Assembly (NCBI GenBank): GCA_030430325.1
Contig: JAUIFR010000006.1
Coordinates: 1 to 36,740, forward strand
DNA: 36,740 nucleotides
Direction of reading: 5' to 3'
Origin: Bacteroidia bacterium
GTDB taxonomy: Bacteria; Bacteroidota; Bacteroidia; Cytophagales; Cyclobacteriaceae
How positions within the stretch are numbered: position 1 is the stretch's first letter; the number at the start of each line of letters is the position of its first letter. Position numbers and translations under genes: made by a program. Below the pieces are notes generated by a model. It worked only from the letters and a program-made list of their open reading frames with translations. It was not told the DNA's origin and ran no database searches. Below, in pieces: positions 32,829 through 36,740 of the stretch.

Positions 32829-32858
32829 TTTGAATAATTTTTGCCAATTTCATTGAAA
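32829..32858 (+). repeat. 30-bp dispersed element, copy 12
   Basis: Plus orientation, 180 bp after hslU and 70 bp before the giant exported gene. TTTGAA / TTGAAA ends; a partial second left half (TTCAATGTATTTT) lies immediately upstream. Confidence 0.75.
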
Positions 32859-32928
32859 TTAACCTGACCAAAATCTGAAACTTTGCATTGACCCAGATTA
32901 ATTAGTTAAAACCAAAAACAAAACCGCT

Positions 32929-35900
32929 ATGTTAATTTTTAAACTATTCTTCCCCATTTTTGGGCTTTGTATCCTTGTGCCTGTATTTGGACAAGAAAAT
33001 CGACTTCTTGAAGGCACCATTAGTGACTACAGCAATTCGATCATAAATGAAATAGATAATGAAATAACCATATCAAACGGAACCATTATTATTGGTTCAA
33101 AATTGAGTGACCTAGAAATGATAAACGAAGAAAATGAGTCAGATATACTCCAAGATTGTGGTGGTGCGATATTTTTTAATTTTGAAGAAGGGGCTTGGGT
33201 CAAGCAAGAAGAAATTTATAGTGAAGATTTGAGAAACAATGGCCAATTTGGTTATCAAGTGCATACTAATGAAAACTATTCCATTATTAATCAAGGTTTT
33301 ACGAATGAACCTGGAGCTGATACACGCGGTAGATATTATATTTTTGACCACAACTCAGATGCAATCAGTCAAATTGAAAGTGATTTTCAAGATACTCCAT
33401 ATTCAAGTGGTACTAATCATTTTCGAGGTAAAATTGCTTCGGGAAATAATTTCTTTATGATTACAGAAAGATATAGTCTTACTCAACTTTCCGTTTATAA
33501 TGTAAATTTCTATTTTAACGTAGCACAATTTTATAGATTTGATGGTAATAATTGGGTTCAATTTGATACAAGAGTTCCATCAGAAACTCTTGGTTTTTAT
33601 TTTAATCCACAAGCCTTAGCGAATGAGCCGATTGTAATAGATTATTTTGGAAATGATGTTGATGCACAGGGCTCTAGAACTGTAGTTGGATTTCCATACT
33701 CAAGTTACTTTACTGAAGAAAATGTACAAACTGACAGGGGTAGAGCTTATGTTTATAAGTATGATGGAAATAGCATTCAAGCTGGTACGATGCCCCTATT
33801 CGGTAATAACTATAATTTCCTAGTCGGATTACCCGTAGGAGATGTAGTAGAAATTGGTGGCTTTGGACATGCCGTTGCTGTTCATGAAAATATGGTTGCC
33901 GTTGGTGCAATTGACTCTGAAACAACCTTTGGTGCCAATACAGGGGCAGTATTTATTTTTAGGGAAAACGCAAATAATGATAATACTTGGCACCAGGTCC
34001 AAACTATTGTGCCAGGAGATGCTGCTGCTGGCCATCATTTTGGAACAAGTGTGGCCATGAATGAAGATTTTCTGGCGATAAGTGCCAGCTTTAATTCGAA
34101 TGAATATGGAATTAGTGCAGGAGCAATATATTTATATCAAAAAAATGCTGCCACTGGCCTTTGGGAATTCTTTTATAAATGGATGCCAAAGGACTTAGGT
34201 CCTCAATACTATTTCGGATATGCTGTTGAGCTTAGTGATAGCACCATTGTGGCTTCTTGCCCTGGTTACAGTTCAAATGGCACGGATGATTTCGGTGCTG
34301 TTTATGCTTTTGATGTAAACCGCAGCCCTTTTATCACAGATTTACCAGAGGATATTCCATGTAACACAGAAACAATTACACTAAGTGTTCAAAACGTCCT
34401 GAGAAATACGATCGATGGAATTCAATTTAGATTTGAAAGCTCTAATCACGAAGTACTACCGCCGGAAAACATCATCGCAAGCGCAGGTGAAGAAAGTGGA
34501 ATGTATCATTTGGAATTTGATCCTATTCCAGGTGCGGGAGGAAATATTACGGTAAAAATCATAGCTTATTCTGGTAAACACGCCACTATTGATGAGGCAT
34601 TTGGGTATAAATTTGAAGCCGAAATTAATGTTCGGTTTACACAGTTAACAGAATTGATATTAACTACCCCTACACTCCATTTATGCGCTGGTCAGCCAGC
34701 AGAATTTAGAACAGAATTTGTGCCCGGCATGCATTATACTTTTTTTGTAAACGACCAGATAATTGAAGGGGAAAATAGCCACAGGCTAACTTTAGATAAC
34801 TTAACTGATGGCCAGCAAATTTATGTTATTGGCGAAACAATTAGTACTTGCGAAATATACAGCGACACACTAACTGTAAATGTAAATAGCGATATCGAAT
34901 CGGTACAATTAGTGGTAAATGATTCGATTATTTGCTCGGGAGATCAAGTCACCTTTACAGCAATCGATTCATATAGCAACCAACCCGGCGTGTATTATTC
35001 ATTTTATGTAGATGATACACTTAGGCAAAACGGTACGGCCAAGAGCTTCAATATTGATAATCTAAAAAATGGACAACGCGTTCATGTAGTTAGATTCCGT
35101 AATGAAGGACAATGCATCACTGCAATTAGTGATGAATTAAGCGTGATAGTTCAGCAAGCTGAGATCCAATTAAATGCCACTGCCACATCTATTTGTGATG
35201 GAAATGAAATTGTATTTACTGCAAATCATCCAAATGCAGACGAATATCGGTTTTTTGTAGATGGAAATTTAGTTCAAGAAGGTACTCAAAACACTTACAT
35301 CGCAAGGAACCTCAACAATGGTCAGGAAGTATCAGTTCGAGGGTCCAATGATTTATTTTGTTACCGAAATGAACCCATAAAAGTAACTGTATTTTCAAAT
35401 ATTATCGTAACCCCAGAAAATACTTACTTTGAGGACTTCGAAAACAATGATCATGGTTGGGTTTCGAGTGATGATAAATGGAACGGTGCGCCATCAAGTT
35501 GGGCATGTACTTCACCAAATGGCACCAAAATTAACCTTGCATACTCTGGTTCGAGGGCCTGGGTCACAAATCGCGGAAATTACCAAACAGTTAACGGAGT
35601 TCGTAATAACACCTACTACAGCGGTGAACAAAGCTCAGTAGAAAGCCCTTGTTTTGACATTACTGCCCTAAATAGGCCTGTTTTTAGTGCTCAAATTTGG
35701 ACCTCTACTGATTTTCAGCAAGACGGCGTTGTACTCCAATACACCATAGATAATGGTAATTCTTGGCATGTCGTTGGCCATGTAGATGGTGGCATTAATT
35801 GGTATAACTCCAATGTAATTTTAGGCAGGCCCGGTGGGCAAACTGGCGCTCAGCAAGTCGGGTGGACCGGAAATACAGATACGGGCTGGAGAATTGTTCG

Positions 35901-36723
35901 AGTAGATTTAAGTGATTTGAAGCAACTAATTGATCAAACCAATAGCACCGTTCGGTTTCGATTTGCCTTTGGGAGCAATAATGTCGTCAACAAGCCAGAT
36001 CAAGAACAATTTGACGGCTTCGCCTTTGATAATGTAAGCATCGAAGAGCGAAATCGTATCGTATTAGTCGAACATTTTACGAATGTATTTGGAGGCAGAG
36101 AATTGAAAGATCAAAGTGATTTTATTGCCAATGAAGTGCGAAATAGATCGCTAGAGCTAAAGAGCTTGCACTATCATATGGATCATCCAGACATTGAAGG
36201 TATTGACCCCATTTACCAGTCCAACACAGCTGATCCAAGTGCACGTTCACTATATTATGGAATTGGAGCGCTCAATAAATCTGTGGTGGATGGGTTCATT
36301 CAAGAAGAGGCGTTATTTTCGAATAATTGGGGCCTCAATGCCTTTAGATTAAGGACTTTAACTGATGCCTCCTTGTCCATTCAAATCAATGCTTCCTTAG
36401 CTGAACAGTTCACTGTTACGGCCAATATATCTAAAGTACTAAATACCGATGCTATCGATGAAGAGCTCATCTGCCATATTGCCTTGCTTGAGCTTGAACA
36501 TGAATTTGCAGGAACGCCTCACTACAATGTGGTGCGAAAGATGCTTCCAACAGCAGCTGGCACTAAGATAAATGGAACATGGGACCCAAACACAGAGCGA
36601 GCTGAGACTATTCACGCTTCTTGGTTGCCAAATATTGATCTAACTGGATATGCTACCTTAGCTGTTACAAATAGAAGAGTCCGAAAAAAGGTTAAATTTG
36701 GACATTATGGCAAAGTATTATGA
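32929..36723 (+). CDS. Giant exported modular protein (FG-GAP, Ig-like repeats, Omp28-like end), probably frameshifted near the C terminus
   Basis: 1264 residues with a signal peptide (MLIFKLFFPIFGLCILVPVFG). The N-terminal ~460 residues hold FG-GAP-like motifs (FGHAVAVHENMVAVGA, FGTSVAMNEDFLAISA, FGYAVELSDSTIVAS). Three tandem repeats of about 84-87 residues begin near Cys586, Cys669 and Cys756, each starting L/I-C-x-G and containing a Y-x-F-(Y/F)-V-(N/D) strand and a DNL-x-(D/N)GQ turn. A jelly-roll-like domain follows (EDFENNDHGWVSSDDKWNG), then an Omp28-like segment (IVLVEHFTNVFGG, ARSLYYGIGALNKSVVDGF) lacking the usual Cys pair. No T9SS sorting domain precedes the stop; the +1 frame from about 36662 stays open to the window end. 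Confidence 0.85.
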   Translation: MLIFKLFFPIFGLCILVPVFGQENRLLEGTISDYSNSIINEIDNEITISNGTIIIGSKLSDLEMINEENESDILQDCGGAIFFNFEEGAWVKQEEIYSEDLRNNGQFGYQVHTNENYSIINQGFTNEPGADTRGRYYIFDHNSDAISQIESDFQDTPYSSGTNHFRGKIASGNNFFMITERYSLTQLSVYNVNFYFNVAQFYRFDGNNWVQFDTRVPSETLGFYFNPQALANEPIVIDYFGNDVDAQGSRTVVGFPYSSYFTEENVQTDRGRAYVYKYDGNSIQAGTMPLFGNNYNFLVGLPVGDVVEIGGFGHAVAVHENMVAVGAIDSETTFGANTGAVFIFRENANNDNTWHQVQTIVPGDAAAGHHFGTSVAMNEDFLAISASFNSNEYGISAGAIYLYQKNAATGLWEFFYKWMPKDLGPQYYFGYAVELSDSTIVASCPGYSSNGTDDFGAVYAFDVNRSPFITDLPEDIPCNTETITLSVQNVLRNTIDGIQFRFESSNHEVLPPENIIASAGEESGMYHLEFDPIPGAGGNITVKIIAYSGKHATIDEAFGYKFEAEINVRFTQLTELILTTPTLHLCAGQPAEFRTEFVPGMHYTFFVNDQIIEGENSHRLTLDNLTDGQQIYVIGETISTCEIYSDTLTVNVNSDIESVQLVVNDSIICSGDQVTFTAIDSYSNQPGVYYSFYVDDTLRQNGTAKSFNIDNLKNGQRVHVVRFRNEGQCITAISDELSVIVQQAEIQLNATATSICDGNEIVFTANHPNADEYRFFVDGNLVQEGTQNTYIARNLNNGQEVSVRGSNDLFCYRNEPIKVTVFSNIIVTPENTYFEDFENNDHGWVSSDDKWNGAPSSWACTSPNGTKINLAYSGSRAWVTNRGNYQTVNGVRNNTYYSGEQSSVESPCFDITALNRPVFSAQIWTSTDFQQDGVVLQYTIDNGNSWHVVGHVDGGINWYNSNVILGRPGGQTGAQQVGWTGNTDTGWRIVRVDLSDLKQLIDQTNSTVRFRFAFGSNNVVNKPDQEQFDGFAFDNVSIEERNRIVLVEHFTNVFGGRELKDQSDFIANEVRNRSLELKSLHYHMDHPDIEGIDPIYQSNTADPSARSLYYGIGALNKSVVDGFIQEEALFSNNWGLNAFRLRTLTDASLSIQINASLAEQFTVTANISKVLNTDAIDEELICHIALLELEHEFAGTPHYNVVRKMLPTAAGTKINGTWDPNTERAETIHASWLPNIDLTGYATLAVTNRRVRKKVKFGHYGKVL

Positions 36724-36740
36724 GAAAGAATTTAAATTAA

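Noticed and set aside
36720-36740. ATG overlapping the stop of the giant gene (ATGAGAAAG)
   Set aside because: It reaches a stop after six codons within the window, so it is not a new gene start.

Overview
This window comes from a member of the Bacteroidota. The evidence is type IX secretion (a PorQ homologue, a DUF4835/PorD-type protein, and a large exported protein with a type A C-terminal sorting domain), the lineage-typical order bamD - rpoZ - coaBC - DUF4835, a TTTG-N20-TAnnTTTG promoter in front of bamD, and low GC with AT-rich spacers. The order or family cannot be fixed from the sequence alone; a Saprospirales- or Cytophagales-like marine bacterium would fit.

Layout. 1-8.1 kb is mostly housekeeping: the end of recR, kmo, a four-gene minus-strand operon (DUF6452 lipoprotein, DUF6048, acyl-CoA thioesterase, YihY/BrkB membrane protein), a TraB/GumN protein, and an Fe-S membrane protein directly abutting the Sua5 tRNA-modification gene. 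8.1-14.4 kb is a complete RND efflux operon (adaptor, pump, outer-membrane channel) with a palindromic operator candidate upstream. 14.4-16.3 kb holds a lone KilA-N gene and a small lipoprotein. 16.3-20.2 kb is riboflavin synthase, DUF4835, coaBC, rpoZ and bamD, all on the minus strand. 20.4-25.1 kb is accessory: a secreted unknown, a Phd/YoeB toxin-antitoxin pair, a 43-residue GG-motif peptide gene and a 1048-residue TPR-CHAT protease. 25.2-30.1 kb carries an FG-GAP T9SS cargo, a DMT transporter, a FIST-domain sensor and two small proteins. 30.2-36.7 kb carries porQ, hslU and a giant modular exported protein whose C terminus looks frameshifted.

The most interesting layer is not a gene. Twelve ungapped copies of a 30-bp element (core TTTTGCTAATTTCATTCAA) sit almost exclusively in spacers, eight of them at the 3' end of a gene in sense orientation. 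Three genes or gene sets (small lipoprotein, secreted unknown, peptide + CHAT) share an upstream GGGTAAC-N18/19-ATTAAT motif, which suggests one alternative (ECF-like) sigma regulon.

Best candidate for an undescribed system: the peptide gene at 21729-21860, whose leader resembles pinensin-type RiPP leaders but whose tail has no Cys, followed across a 13-bp stem-loop by a membrane-anchored TPR-CHAT protease with an intact His-Cys pair. The inference is a secreted or periplasmic peptide whose fate is linked to a CHAT protease, switched on by a dedicated sigma factor.
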